64,000 bases of DNA from Bradyrhizobium sp. CB1650 (lineage in GTDB: Bacteria; Pseudomonadota; Alphaproteobacteria; Rhizobiales; Xanthobacteraceae), in assembly GCF_029761915.1 (NCBI RefSeq), contig NZ_CP121695.1:5175501-5239500 (forward strand), written 5' to 3'. This document shows, one piece after another, positions 27,011-34,887 of this stretch. The notes below the pieces were generated by a model. The model worked only from the letters and a program-made list of their open reading frames with translations. It was not told where the DNA came from and ran no database searches. The translations under genes were made by a program, and so were the position numbers. Each line of letters opens with the position of its first letter. The first letter of the stretch is position 1.

Positions 27011-27694
27011 ATGATGCAAGGAAAGGTTCTGATCGTCACCGGCGTACTCGGCGCGCTCGGCAAGGTGGTGGCCGAAGCTGCACAGGCGCGCGGCGCGCGC
27101 ATTGCCGGCATCGATTACGCGCCCTCGCAGATGCCGGCGACGGCCGACCGCATCGAAATCGGCGGCGTCGATCTGTCCGACGCTGCGCAGGCGAAGACGG
27201 CGGTCGACACGGCGACAAAGCACTTCGGCAAGCTGGACGCGCTGATCAACGTCGCCGGCGGCTTCGTTTTCGAGACGATCGGCGACGGCGACATCAAGAC
27301 GTGGCAGCGCATGCATGCGCTCAACGTGCTGACTGCACTCAACGCCTCGCGCGCGGCGCTGCCGCATCTCGCTGCCTCCACGGCTGGCCGCATCGTTAAC
27401 ATCGGCGCGATGGGCGCGCTCCAGGCCGGCGCCGGCATGGGTCCCTACGCCGCCTCCAAGGCGGGCGTGCATCGCCTCACCGAGGCGCTCGCCAGCGAAT
27501 GGAGAGGCAAGGTCACCGTGAATGCGGTGCTGCCCTCGATCATCGACACCAAGGCCAACCGCGCGGACATGCCGAAGGCGGACTTCTCCAAATGGGTGAC
27601 GCCGCAGGAACTCGCCGAGGTGATCCTGTTCCTCGTCAGCGACGCTGCGAGCGGCATCACCGGTGCGCTGATCCCGGTGAGCGGGCGGGTCTAG
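27011..27694 (+). CDS. SDR family oxidoreductase, dihydropteridine-reductase-like
   Basis: A 227-residue short-chain dehydrogenase. The nucleotide loop is TGVLGALG, NAG-type motif appears as NVAGG, and the active-site pair is PYAASKAG. The usual catalytic Ser, 13 residues before the Tyr, is Ala (NIGAMG). That change, plus a C-terminal MPKADFSKW motif, is shared with quinoid dihydropteridine reductases, which lack the Ser. I therefore suggest a QDPR-like activity (inference). GGAGG lies before the ATG. Its stop overlaps the stop of the converging GrlR-like gene in the palindrome CTAG. Confidence 0.88.
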   Translation: MMQGKVLIVTGVLGALGKVVAEAAQARGARIAGIDYAPSQMPATADRIEIGGVDLSDAAQAKTAVDTATKHFGKLDALINVAGGFVFETIGDGDIKTWQRMHALNVLTALNASRAALPHLAASTAGRIVNIGAMGALQAGAGMGPYAASKAGVHRLTEALASEWRGKVTVNAVLPSIIDTKANRADMPKADFSKWVTPQELAEVILFLVSDAASGITGALIPVSGRV

Positions 27695-28038
27695 TCCGGC
27701 ACCAACAGCCGCAGATTGCCCTTGAAGCGGATGCTCTGCTTGCCGGCGAGCGCGATGCCTTCGCCATAAGCGGTCTCGTTAGTGTAGCTGCCGCTGAAGC
27801 CGATGGTCACGACCTTACGGCCCCACACCGGGCGCTCGTCGAACGAGGGCGAGTGCTCCTCGTTGGTCAGCTCGCCCTTCCACTTGCCGTCGCCCGAGGT
27901 GTAGGTCCCGTGGGCAAAGAAGAATGAATCGCCGCCGCGCATGGTGCCGTCGCGCAGAACCACGACGCCCTGATTGCCGCCCTCGACGCCGTCCAGCATC
28001 TCGATCCGGATGTGATAGAGCCCATTCCTGATTGTCAT
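27691..28038 (-). CDS. GrlR-like protein, single domain (paralogue 3)
   Basis: A 115-residue single-domain relative of the proteins at 20287 and 23054. It reads IRNGLYHIRIEMLDGVEGGNQG (first strands), LRDGTMRGGDSFFFAHGTY and GKWKGELTNEEHSPSF, then GIALAGKQSIRFKGNLRL, all aligning with the second half of the longer paralogues. GrlR of enteropathogenic E. coli has this size. ATG 28038 is at the conserved start; the frame is open further upstream but without similarity. It is divergent from the DUF2161 gene. Confidence 0.8.
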   Translation of the reverse strand: MTIRNGLYHIRIEMLDGVEGGNQGVVVLRDGTMRGGDSFFFAHGTYTSGDGKWKGELTNEEHSPSFDERPVWGRKVVTIGFSGSYTNETAYGEGIALAGKQSIRFKGNLRLLVPD

Positions 28039-28180
28039 CTTCGCGAGCGCCCGGCTGTCCCGCGCATAGGATAGCCGCATCATCGGTTCCCGATCAAATG
28101 GCGCAGGGGGCCAAGTCCGATCCGGGCTAGACTGCCAGCCGCTGATTCTCGAACCTGAACGCAAGCCTCGGAAGTTTTCT

Positions 28181-28867
28181 TTGGAAACCGCGCTCTATCT
28201 GCCTGTCAAACGCTTCCTCGAAGAACTCGGCTTCACGGTCAAGGGCGAGATCGGCGGCTGCGATCTCGTCGGCTTAAGCGCCGGCGATCCGCCGGTCGTG
28301 GTGATTGGCGAGCTCAAGCTCGTCTTCAATCTCGAGCTGATCCTCCAGGCGGTCGACCGCGCGCCGGCGGCTGACGAGATCTGGATCGCCGCGAAGATGT
28401 CGGCGCGCGGCAAGGGACGCGAGAGCGATGCGCGCTATCGCAATCTGTGCCGTCGGCTCGGCTTCGGCATGCTCGGAGTGACCGACCGCGGCGAGGTCGA
28501 GGTGCTGGTGAAGCCGCCGACCGCGGCCCCGCGCCGCGAGCCGAAGACGCGCTCCCGCCTCGTCGCCGAGCATCAGCGCCGCCAGGGCGATCCCGTGCTC
28601 GGCGGCAGCACGCGGGCGCCGATCATGACGGCCTATCGGCAGCAGGCGCTCGCCTGCGCCGCGGCGCTCGCCGACGGGCCGCGGCGCGTCGGCGAGCTGC
28701 GCGAGCGCTGTCCCGATGCCGGCAAGATCCTCCTGCATAATGTCTATGGCTGGTTCGAGCGCGCCGAGCGCGGGATTTACGGCCTGACCGAGGCTGGCCA
28801 TGCGGCCCTGAAACGCTGGCCGCAGCAACGGGTTAACGTCGATGCCGGTGTCGCGTCACCGTCCTGA
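28181..28867 (+). CDS. DUF2161 family protein, putative PD-(D/E)XK nuclease fold
   Basis: A 228-residue protein. The first 110 residues carry a likely PD-(D/E)XK core: CDLVGLSAGDPPVVVIGELKLVFN, with Asp in strand 2 and ExK in strand 3, as described for DUF2161. The C-terminal part (ADGPRRVGELRERCPDAGKILLHNVYGWFERAERGIYGLTEAG, positions ~168-215) looks like a winged helix. It begins at TTG 28181. A DNA-related role is plausible but no substrate is known. There is no partner methylase or toxin, and it is divergent from the third GrlR-like gene. Confidence 0.8.
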   Translation: METALYLPVKRFLEELGFTVKGEIGGCDLVGLSAGDPPVVVIGELKLVFNLELILQAVDRAPAADEIWIAAKMSARGKGRESDARYRNLCRRLGFGMLGVTDRGEVEVLVKPPTAAPRREPKTRSRLVAEHQRRQGDPVLGGSTRAPIMTAYRQQALACAAALADGPRRVGELRERCPDAGKILLHNVYGWFERAERGIYGLTEAGHAALKRWPQQRVNVDAGVASPS

Positions 28868-28971
28868 CGCCGGATCGATGCAAGCCGTGAATAGCTGAGA
28901 TGCCACAGCAAATTCATATTGCAATGCAACATAGGCGGCACTAGGTATCCCGGGATCGAAGCGAGGCCCCC

Positions 28972-29277
28972 ATGAGCGCAGACTGGAATACCAAATATGG
29001 CACGCGGCGCGTCCGCCACGATCCGCCGACCCTGGACGAGGCGATTTTCGCCGCCGTCGGCATTACCGACGATCAGGATGCGCAGGCCGAGATCGCTGCC
29101 GCGCTGATGGGAATGCCGCTCGATGTCGTGCAGGCCGAAGTGAAGAAGCAGGCCCGTACCAACACCCGCATCTCGGCGACCCGCGTGATCGCCGGCGAAC
29201 AGGGCGCCCAGCGTTCGGTCGTGGTCGAACGCCGCGTCGTGCGCCGCTTCGGCAACGACAAGCGCACCGGGACCTGA
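28972..29277 (+). CDS. Conserved hypothetical protein (101 residues)
   Basis: A small soluble protein with GAGG before the ATG. It reads YGTRRVRHDPPTLDEAIFAAVGITDD, then a helical stretch (AEIAAALMGMPLDVVQAEV) and a basic tail VVVERRVVRRFGNDKR. I do not recognise a named domain. The codon use fits the genome and a strong terminator follows directly, so it is clearly an independent transcription unit. Nothing in the context suggests a function. Confidence 0.78.
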   Translation: MSADWNTKYGTRRVRHDPPTLDEAIFAAVGITDDQDAQAEIAAALMGMPLDVVQAEVKKQARTNTRISATRVIAGEQGAQRSVVVERRVVRRFGNDKRTGT

Positions 29278-29302
29278 GCGTTTTTCCGTTGCCCCAATGC
29301 GA

Positions 29303-29331
29303 AGCGGACCGGTCTTGCCGGTCCGCTTTTT
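29303..29331 (+). terminator. Rho-independent terminator
   Basis: A perfect 10-bp stem (AGCGGACCGG at 29303-29312, complement at 29318-29327), 5-base loop TCTTG, then TTTTT. It ends the transcript of the 101-residue hypothetical gene, and could also slow transcripts from the converging GNAT gene. Confidence 0.93.
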
Positions 29332-29348
29332 GATTTCGGGCGGCGCCT

Positions 29349-29954
29349 CTAGGCGGCGCGATTGCCGTACATGCTGGAGATGAGCTTCCAGCAGGTAGAA
29401 TTGAAGCTGAGAATGGCGCTGCCGGCCTTGAACGGTGCTGCCGCAAGATCCGCGAGCTCGGCCTCGGGCGTCTTGGCGAGATCGATCGTGCCGGTCGATT
29501 CGCCATGGCGGAATTGCAGATGCGCGCCGAACTTCTTCGCAAGTGCGCGCATAGCGTGGTTCTCGGCCCCCGTCGTGATGCGCAGGCGCTTGTAGCCTTT
29601 CCAGCGCGCCTCAGCGATCAGGCGACGGAACAGCACGGTGCCCACGCCTTGGCGGCGCGCCGAGGCTTCCACGCTGAACGCGACCTCAGGCAACGAATCA
29701 TCCTCCGGCGGGTGCAGCTCGGCCGCACCGCGGACCATACCGTCGACGATATAGGCGACGATCACGGTGCCGTCCTCGGCGCAGCGGGCGGCGTAACGCT
29801 CGATGAAGCTGTCGTCGAGAAAACCGTTGAAGCGGTCGTGCCGGCTCACGGAATCGAGCCTCAGCAGATGATCGCGCAGGAGCGGCAGTTCTTCCTGCTG
29901 GATCAGTGTCCGCACATAGCCCTGAGCGGTGCGGACGGTCTCTTCAAGTGCCAC
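29349..29954 (-). CDS. GNAT family N-acetyltransferase
   Basis: A 201-residue acetyltransferase. The acetyl-CoA loop is RRQGVGT within SVEASARRQGVGTVLFRRL, preceded by the strand PEVAFSV and followed by GYKRLRITTGAENHAMRALAKKFGA, the usual GNAT order. About 25 extra residues precede the fold. The C-terminal ~35 residues (IDLAKTPEAELADLAAAPFKAG...) are outside the core. The acceptor is unknown; it could be a small molecule or protein. It stands alone. Confidence 0.9.
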   Translation of the reverse strand: MALEETVRTAQGYVRTLIQQEELPLLRDHLLRLDSVSRHDRFNGFLDDSFIERYAARCAEDGTVIVAYIVDGMVRGAAELHPPEDDSLPEVAFSVEASARRQGVGTVLFRRLIAEARWKGYKRLRITTGAENHAMRALAKKFGAHLQFRHGESTGTIDLAKTPEAELADLAAAPFKAGSAILSFNSTCWKLISSMYGNRAA

Positions 29955-30104
29955 GTCAAAACTCCTCTTGGTGTCCCTCGAGGAGGCGTTCGAATCCCTA
30001 GGTCCCCCATATTGTGCGTCGCAGCATATTTTTCAAGACGGGAACCTGCCCAAGTTAGAGGCATGGCAAACAACCAATTCGTTAACGAAATCAAGCCCCG
30101 GTAG

Positions 30105-30506
30105 TCATATGAGGACGAGCTGGGTCTGGGTCACCACGGCCACCAGCTTGCCGTCCTCGGTCTCCAGCCGGGTCGTCCAGACCTGGGTTCGACGGCCGCG
30201 GTGGACGGGCGTCGCGGTGGCGATCACGGTGGCTCCTTCCTTGGCTCCGCCGATGAAGTTGGTCTTGCTCTCCAGGGTGGTCGTGCCCTTGGCGTCGTCA
30301 GGTAGGTTGATCACCGTCGCGGCCGCGCCGACGGAATCGGCCAGCGCCATCACCGCCCCGCCATGAATGGTGTGATGAAGCGTGCACAGATCGGGCCTGA
30401 CCGTCATCCGTGCCACCACGCGATCCTTCTCCGCCTCGACGAATTCGACGCCCTTGAGTTCGGCAAACGGCATCTTCATCGCTTTAAGTTTCTCAAGCGG
30501 CGTCAT
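30105..30506 (-). CDS. PaaI-like hotdog thioesterase
   Basis: A 133-residue hotdog-fold protein. The central helix carries HHTIHGGAVMALADSVGAAA with the HGG motif common to PaaI/YdiI-type acyl-CoA thioesterases, followed by the strand TTTLESKTNFIGGAKEG. These enzymes hydrolyse aryl- or acyl-CoA. ATG 30506 has GGAGGA six bases upstream and is preferred to an in-frame ATG five codons earlier. It is divergent from the BtuF-like gene with a gap of ~120 bases. Confidence 0.9.
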   Translation of the reverse strand: MTPLEKLKAMKMPFAELKGVEFVEAEKDRVVARMTVRPDLCTLHHTIHGGAVMALADSVGAAATVINLPDDAKGTTTLESKTNFIGGAKEGATVIATATPVHRGRRTQVWTTRLETEDGKLVAVVTQTQLVLI

Positions 30507-30628
30507 CGGATCTCCTCCCAATTCATTGTGTTCTCAACGTGAATGGCTTTGATCAGCAAAGCAATGACGTCCGAGGTAATGGCTCTGCTGCTGACATCTT
30601 TCCCGACATTTGCGCGTATGCTCCTCCC

Positions 30629-31417
30629 ATGCGCCACTTCCCACCACGCCGCATCGTCTGCCTGACCGAGGAAACGGTCGAAACGCTCTACCTGCTCGGC
30701 GAGCAGGACCGCATCGTCGGCGTCTCCGGTTACGCGGTGCGCCCGACACAAGTGCGTCGCGAGAAGCCGCGCGTGTCCGCGTTCGTTTCGGCGGACATTG
30801 CAAAAATCCTGGCGCTCGAACCGGACCTTGTCCTCGCCTTCTCCGATCTTCAGGCCGGCATCGCCGCCGATCTCGTGCGGGAAGGCGTCGACGTCCACGT
30901 CTTCAACCAGCGCGACGTCGCCGGCATCTTGGCGATGATCCGCACGCTCGGCGCTCTGGTCGGCGCGGCCGTGCGCGCAGAGGAACTCGCCCAAGGGTTC
31001 GAACGGCGCCTCGCCGCGATCGCCGCAACGCCCCGCGCCTCGCCGCAACCAAAAGTCTATTTCGAGGAGTGGGACGATCCGCTGATCTCCGGCATCGGCT
31101 GGGTGTCCGAGCTGATCGAGGTCGCCGGCGGCGAGGATGTGTTTCCGGAGTTGCGGCGTCAGCAGTCCGCAAAGGATCGCATCGTCTCCGCGGACGCTGT
31201 ACGCGAGGCAGCTCCTGACGTCATCCTCGCCTCCTGGTGCGGCAAGAAGGTCGTGCCGGCCCGCATCCGCCAGCGCGACGGCTGGAGCGAGATTCCGGCC
31301 GTGCGCGACGACCGCATCGTCGAGATCAAGTCGACGATCATCCTGCAGCCGGGGCCAGCCGCGCTAACCGATGGGCTCGATGCGATCGTGAAGGCGTTGT
31401 GGGAGCAGCGCCGGTAA
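30629..31417 (+). CDS. BtuF-like substrate-binding protein without signal peptide
   Basis: A 262-residue type III (helical backbone) binding protein: RIVCLTEETVETLYLLGEQDRIVGVSGYA, then KILALEPDLVLAFSD and the second lobe PKVYFEEWDDPLISGIGWVSELIEVAGG...ASWCGKK. This is the vitamin B12/iron-chelate fold. No signal sequence is present with ATG 30629, and an upstream extension to 30539 does not add one. No transporter genes are adjacent. Such signal-less forms are annotated as cobalamin-binding proteins in related genomes; the ligand is not shown here. Confidence 0.82.
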   Translation: MRHFPPRRIVCLTEETVETLYLLGEQDRIVGVSGYAVRPTQVRREKPRVSAFVSADIAKILALEPDLVLAFSDLQAGIAADLVREGVDVHVFNQRDVAGILAMIRTLGALVGAAVRAEELAQGFERRLAAIAATPRASPQPKVYFEEWDDPLISGIGWVSELIEVAGGEDVFPELRRQQSAKDRIVSADAVREAAPDVILASWCGKKVVPARIRQRDGWSEIPAVRDDRIVEIKSTIILQPGPAALTDGLDAIVKALWEQRR

Positions 31418-31449
31418 GCTTGTTTGTAGGCGTCATCACTCTCTAGCCC

Positions 31450-31600
31450 CGTCATCCTGAGGTGCGAGCTGTGCGGTGCGCAGCACCGCGCAGAGCATCG
31501 TAGGCGAGGCTCCTTCATCCTCGTCATTGCGAGCGCAGCGAAGCACTCCAGAGTTTCGCCGGGAGAGATTCTGGATTGCTTCGCTGCGCTCGCACTGACG
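31450..31600. repeat. Composite palindromic intergenic repeat, copy 1 (R2+R1)
   Basis: Two adjacent imperfect palindromes: R2 (31450-31520, CGTCATCCTGAGGTGCGAG... to ...CTTCATCC) and R1 (31522-31600, CGTCATTGCGAGCGCAGCG ... CGCTGCGCTCGCACTGACG). The same pair occurs at 34653-34865 and 61348-61522. It lies between the converging BtuF-like gene and kynU. Confidence 0.9.
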
Positions 31601-31616
31601 TTGAAGCGCCCTCATC

Positions 31617-32825
31617 TCACGTCACGGCGTTCACGACCTGATATTCCGGCCGCCGCCACACATCGCCTTTGATCACCTCCTCGATGATCTCGGCCGCCCT
31701 CCGCACCTCGGCCTCACCGATATACAGCGGTGTAATGCCGAACCGCATGATATCCGGCGCGCGGAAATCGCCGATGACGCCGCGGGCGATCAGGGCCTGC
31801 ATCGCGGCGTAGCCGCCGTCGAAAGCGAAGGACACCTGCGAGCCGCGGCGTTCGTGTGCGCGCGGTGTGACGAGCGCGAGTTGCGGACAGCGGCGCTCGA
31901 CTTCGGCAATCAATAGATCGCTCAGCGCCAGCGAGCGTGCGCGCACCTCGGCAAGGTCGACGCGGTCCCAGATATCAAGCGAGGCCTCTAACGCTGCCAT
32001 CGCCAGCACCGGCGGTGTGCCGACGCGCATCCGTTCGACGCCGCCGGCAGGCTGATAACCTAGATCGAAGGCGAAGGGTTTTGCGTGCCCCATCCAGCCG
32101 GACAGCGCCGCCCGTGCGCAGTCGGCGTGGCGCGGCGCGACGTAGAGGAAGGCCGGCGCGCCGGGGCCGCCGTTGAGAAATTTGTAGGTGCAGCCGGCGG
32201 CGAAATCGGCGCCGCAGCCGGCGAGATCGACGGGCAGCGCGCCGGCGGAATGTGCCAGATCCCAGACCGTGACGATGCCGAGCGCATGCGCCTTCGCGGT
32301 CAGCGCTGCCATGTCGTGGCGGCGGCCGGTGCGGTAGTCGACTTCGGTGATATGGAGGACCGCGATCTCCTCTGACAACGAGGCCACGACCTCCTCCGGC
32401 GCAACCAGGCGCAATTGATGGCCGCGGCCGAGCGTCGCGATCAGGCCTTCGGCCATGTAGAGATCGGTCGGAAAATTGCCGGTGTCCGACAGGATGACCT
32501 TGCGTTCCCGGTTCATGTCCAGCGCGGCGGCGAGCGCCTGGTACACCTTCAGCGACAGTGTGTCGCCCATCATCACGGAGCCCGCCTCCGCGCCGATCAG
32601 CCGCGCGACGCGGTCGCCGACGCGGCGCGGCTGCACATACCAGCCTGCCGTATTCCAAGCGCGGATCAGCTCGTTGCCCCACTCGGCGGTGATGACGCGG
32701 TTGACGCGCTCGGCCACGCCAAGCGGCAGCGCACCCAGCGAATTGCCGTCGAGATAAATCACGCCCTCAGGCAGATGGAATAGCGCCTTGGTGTCGTCAT
32801 AGACGCGCAAGCGAGACTCGGTCAT
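31617..32825 (-). CDS. kynU: Kynureninase
   Basis: A 402-residue PLP enzyme that cleaves L-kynurenine to anthranilate and alanine. The family start YLDGNSLGALP, the cofactor region GDTLSLKVYQALAAAL and the PLP lysine Lys215 in TYKFLNGGPGAPAFLY are all present, and the length is normal. ATG 32825 fits the family and has AGAGGTG upstream. It starts 8 bases after the kynA stop, so it is the last gene of the kyn operon. The product anthranilate could feed tryptophan synthesis or catabolism; no such genes are in the window. Confidence 0.95.
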   Translation of the reverse strand: MTESRLRVYDDTKALFHLPEGVIYLDGNSLGALPLGVAERVNRVITAEWGNELIRAWNTAGWYVQPRRVGDRVARLIGAEAGSVMMGDTLSLKVYQALAAALDMNRERKVILSDTGNFPTDLYMAEGLIATLGRGHQLRLVAPEEVVASLSEEIAVLHITEVDYRTGRRHDMAALTAKAHALGIVTVWDLAHSAGALPVDLAGCGADFAAGCTYKFLNGGPGAPAFLYVAPRHADCARAALSGWMGHAKPFAFDLGYQPAGGVERMRVGTPPVLAMAALEASLDIWDRVDLAEVRARSLALSDLLIAEVERRCPQLALVTPRAHERRGSQVSFAFDGGYAAMQALIARGVIGDFRAPDIMRFGITPLYIGEAEVRRAAEIIEEVIKGDVWRRPEYQVVNAVT

Positions 32826-32833
32826 GGACACCT

Positions 32834-33673
32834 CTAGAGGATGGTACGGACGCGCCAGAGTTCGGGAAACAGCTCGACCTCCAGCATGCGCTTGAGATAG
32901 CTGACGCCGCCAGTGCCGCCGGTGCCGCGCTTGAAGCCGATGACACGCTCGACCGTCGTCACATGGTTGAAGCGCCAACGCCGGAAATAATCCTCGAAGT
33001 CGACGAGCTTCTCGGCGAGTTCGTAGAGCATCCAGTGCGTCTCGGGCGCCTCGTAGACCTGCCGCCAGGCCTGAAGCACGCCGTCGTGAAGGCTGTGGGT
33101 CTCGCGCACGTCGCGCGACAGCACCGCAGCGGGCATTTTGAGCCCGTGGCGGTCGGCCAGCCGTAACACCTCGTCATAGAGGCTCGGCGCAGCAAGCTCG
33201 GCTTCCAGGAGTTTCGTCACCTCGGGATCATGCGCGTGCGGCTTCAGCATCGCGTGATTGCGGTTACCGAGCAGATATTCGATCAGCCGGTACTGCCGCG
33301 ACTGGAAGCCCGAGGACTGGCCGAGCTTGGAGCGGAAGCGCGTGTATTCGCTGGGCGTCATGGTACGCAGCACGTCCCAGGCGCTGTTGAGCTGCTCGAA
33401 GATGCGCGACACCCGCGCCAGCATCTTCATTGCCGGTGCCACGTCGTCCCGCGAGATCGCGCGCCGCGCCGCGCTGAGCTCGTGAATGGCAAGTCGCATC
33501 CACAGCTCCGTGGTTTGATGCTGGATGATGAACAGCATCTCGTCATGTGCCTCCGACAGCGGATGCTGCGCGTTGAGGATCGCATCCAGCGCCAGATAGT
33601 CGCCGTAGGACATGCGCCGAGCGAAATCGGTCTCGGCGCCTTCGCTGGTGGGATCGTAATCGCTGGACGTCAT
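32834..33673 (-). CDS. kynA: Tryptophan 2,3-dioxygenase
   Basis: A 279-residue heme dioxygenase, normal bacterial length, that opens the indole ring of L-tryptophan to N-formylkynurenine. The distal His52 lies in [12 protein letters not shown] and the proximal heme ligand His237 in [26 protein letters not shown] near the C-terminus is the family's substrate-binding loop. It lies between the alpha/beta hydrolase (33 bases) and kynU (8 bases) in one operon. Confidence 0.96.
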   Translation of the reverse strand: MTSSDYDPTSEGAETDFARRMSYGDYLALDAILNAQHPLSEAHDEMLFIIQHQTTELWMRLAIHELSAARRAISRDDVAPAMKMLARVSRIFEQLNSAWDVLRTMTPSEYTRFRSKLGQSSGFQSRQYRLIEYLLGNRNHAMLKPHAHDPEVTKLLEAELAAPSLYDEVLRLADRHGLKMPAAVLSRDVRETHSLHDGVLQAWRQVYEAPETHWMLYELAEKLVDFEDYFRRWRFNHVTTVERVIGFKRGTGGTGGVSYLKRMLEVELFPELWRVRTIL

Positions 33674-33706
33674 GACAAGGCCCTCTCGATCATCCCTCAG
33701 GTAAAT

Positions 33707-34516
33707 TCAGTCGAGGCCGACCAGGCGCGCGGTGATCGGCGACGACGGATCCTTCAACCCGTCGACCACCGTGAAATGGTTGAGCCCCGGCTCGACCACG
33801 AGGCGCATCGGCACATCGAAGCCGGTCCAGACGTTCGCCATCAATTCGGCCTGGCGGATGAACTCTGGCCGTTCGGCACCGCCGACCCAGGTCGTAACCG
33901 GCGCATGCCCACGCGGCAGGCACAGCGCCGCGCTTTCGAGCGTCGCCTCCTCCGTCGTCATCTGGAGCGTCTGATTCATCTTCGTCTTCAGCAGTGGACG
34001 CAGATCGTGCAGGCCGCTGATCGAGAGCGTCGCGGCGATGCGGTTGTAGACGGCGGGTTCGAGCCGGCTGTCGTCGCACAGCATGCGCGTGACGAGGTGG
34101 CCGCCGGCAGAGTGGCCGGCGAGCCGGATCGGGCCGGAGACGAGCGAAGCCGCCATGGCGATGGCAGCGGCGATTTCGGCGGTGATGTCGGAAATGCGCG
34201 CGACCGGCGTCAGCGTGTAGCTCGGCAGCGCCACCGTCCAGCCATGATGCCGCGCGCCTTCGGCCAGATCAGTCCAGTCCGACTTGGCGAAGCGCATCCA
34301 GTAGCCGCCGTGGACGAACACGACGAGACCCTTGCTGTCGCCGTCGGGAAGGATCAGGTCGAGCCGCTGGCGCTCGCCGGGGCCATAAGCGATGTCGGAA
34401 CGAAAGCTCTTCAGCCCGGCGCGATAACCCGCCGCCCGCTCCGCCCACAGCGCCGGCAACTTGTCCGAGCCCGGCACATGGGCCGAGTTGGCATAGGCAT
34501 CATCCCAATCGCGCAT
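33707..34516 (-). CDS. Alpha/beta hydrolase, probable N-formylkynurenine formamidase
   Basis: A 269-residue serine hydrolase with HGGYW at 69-73 (oxyanion hole) and GHSAGGH at 134-140 (Ser136). This is the eukaryote-like arylformamidase type, not the metal-dependent KynB cyclase-like fold usual in bacteria. Its place as first gene before kynA and kynU makes formylkynurenine the expected substrate (inference from context). A late His is seen in PGLNHFTVVDGL. ATG 34516 has GGGAG upstream; an open frame continues to 34747 through a repeat element and is not coding there. Confidence 0.88.
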   Translation of the reverse strand: MRDWDDAYANSAHVPGSDKLPALWAERAAGYRAGLKSFRSDIAYGPGERQRLDLILPDGDSKGLVVFVHGGYWMRFAKSDWTDLAEGARHHGWTVALPSYTLTPVARISDITAEIAAAIAMAASLVSGPIRLAGHSAGGHLVTRMLCDDSRLEPAVYNRIAATLSISGLHDLRPLLKTKMNQTLQMTTEEATLESAALCLPRGHAPVTTWVGGAERPEFIRQAELMANVWTGFDVPMRLVVEPGLNHFTVVDGLKDPSSPITARLVGLD

Positions 34517-34887
34517 TGTCACTCCCTGACGGACTCGGCCTACGATTGGAGACCAGTCTGCCACCGCCAAGGCCCGCATCCTAGTCTTTATTTTAAGCTT
34601 AAAGTATTTGGTGGCGCCCGCGTTTCGGGCATTGGATCGTACCGGCAGGATATGTCCCTCACCCTGAGGAGCCGCGAAGCGGCGTCTCACGTCTCGAAGG
34701 GCAAGGCCACCAGCGGGGCCTTCATCCTTCGAGTCGCTGCTTTGCAAGCTCCTCAGGATGAGGAACTACCACCATACTCCGTCATTGCGAGCGCAGCGAA
34801 GCAATCCAGACTGTCACCGCAGCGGCATCCTGGATTGCTTCGTCGCTTCGCTCCTCGCAATGACGGCTGAGAGAGCAATGCTCGCGC
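34517..34887. other. Intergenic region upstream of the kyn operon
   Basis: About 370 bases without a gene. The right-hand 210 bases are a copy of the R2+R1 palindromic repeat; the ~130 bases next to the kyn operon start (34517-34650) include an A/T-rich tract (TTTATTTTAAGCTTAAAGTATTTGG region near 34590-34612) that probably holds the operon promoter. Confidence 0.6.
34653..34865. repeat. Composite palindromic intergenic repeat, copy 2 (R2+R1)
   Basis: R2-like part at 34653-34766 (CCCTCACCCTGAGGAGCCGC ... GCTCCTCAGGATGAGG, longer than in the other copies) followed by R1 at 34780-34865 (CGTCATTGCGAGCGCAGCG ... CGCAATGACG). Order and orientation match copies 1 and 3. Confidence 0.88.
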
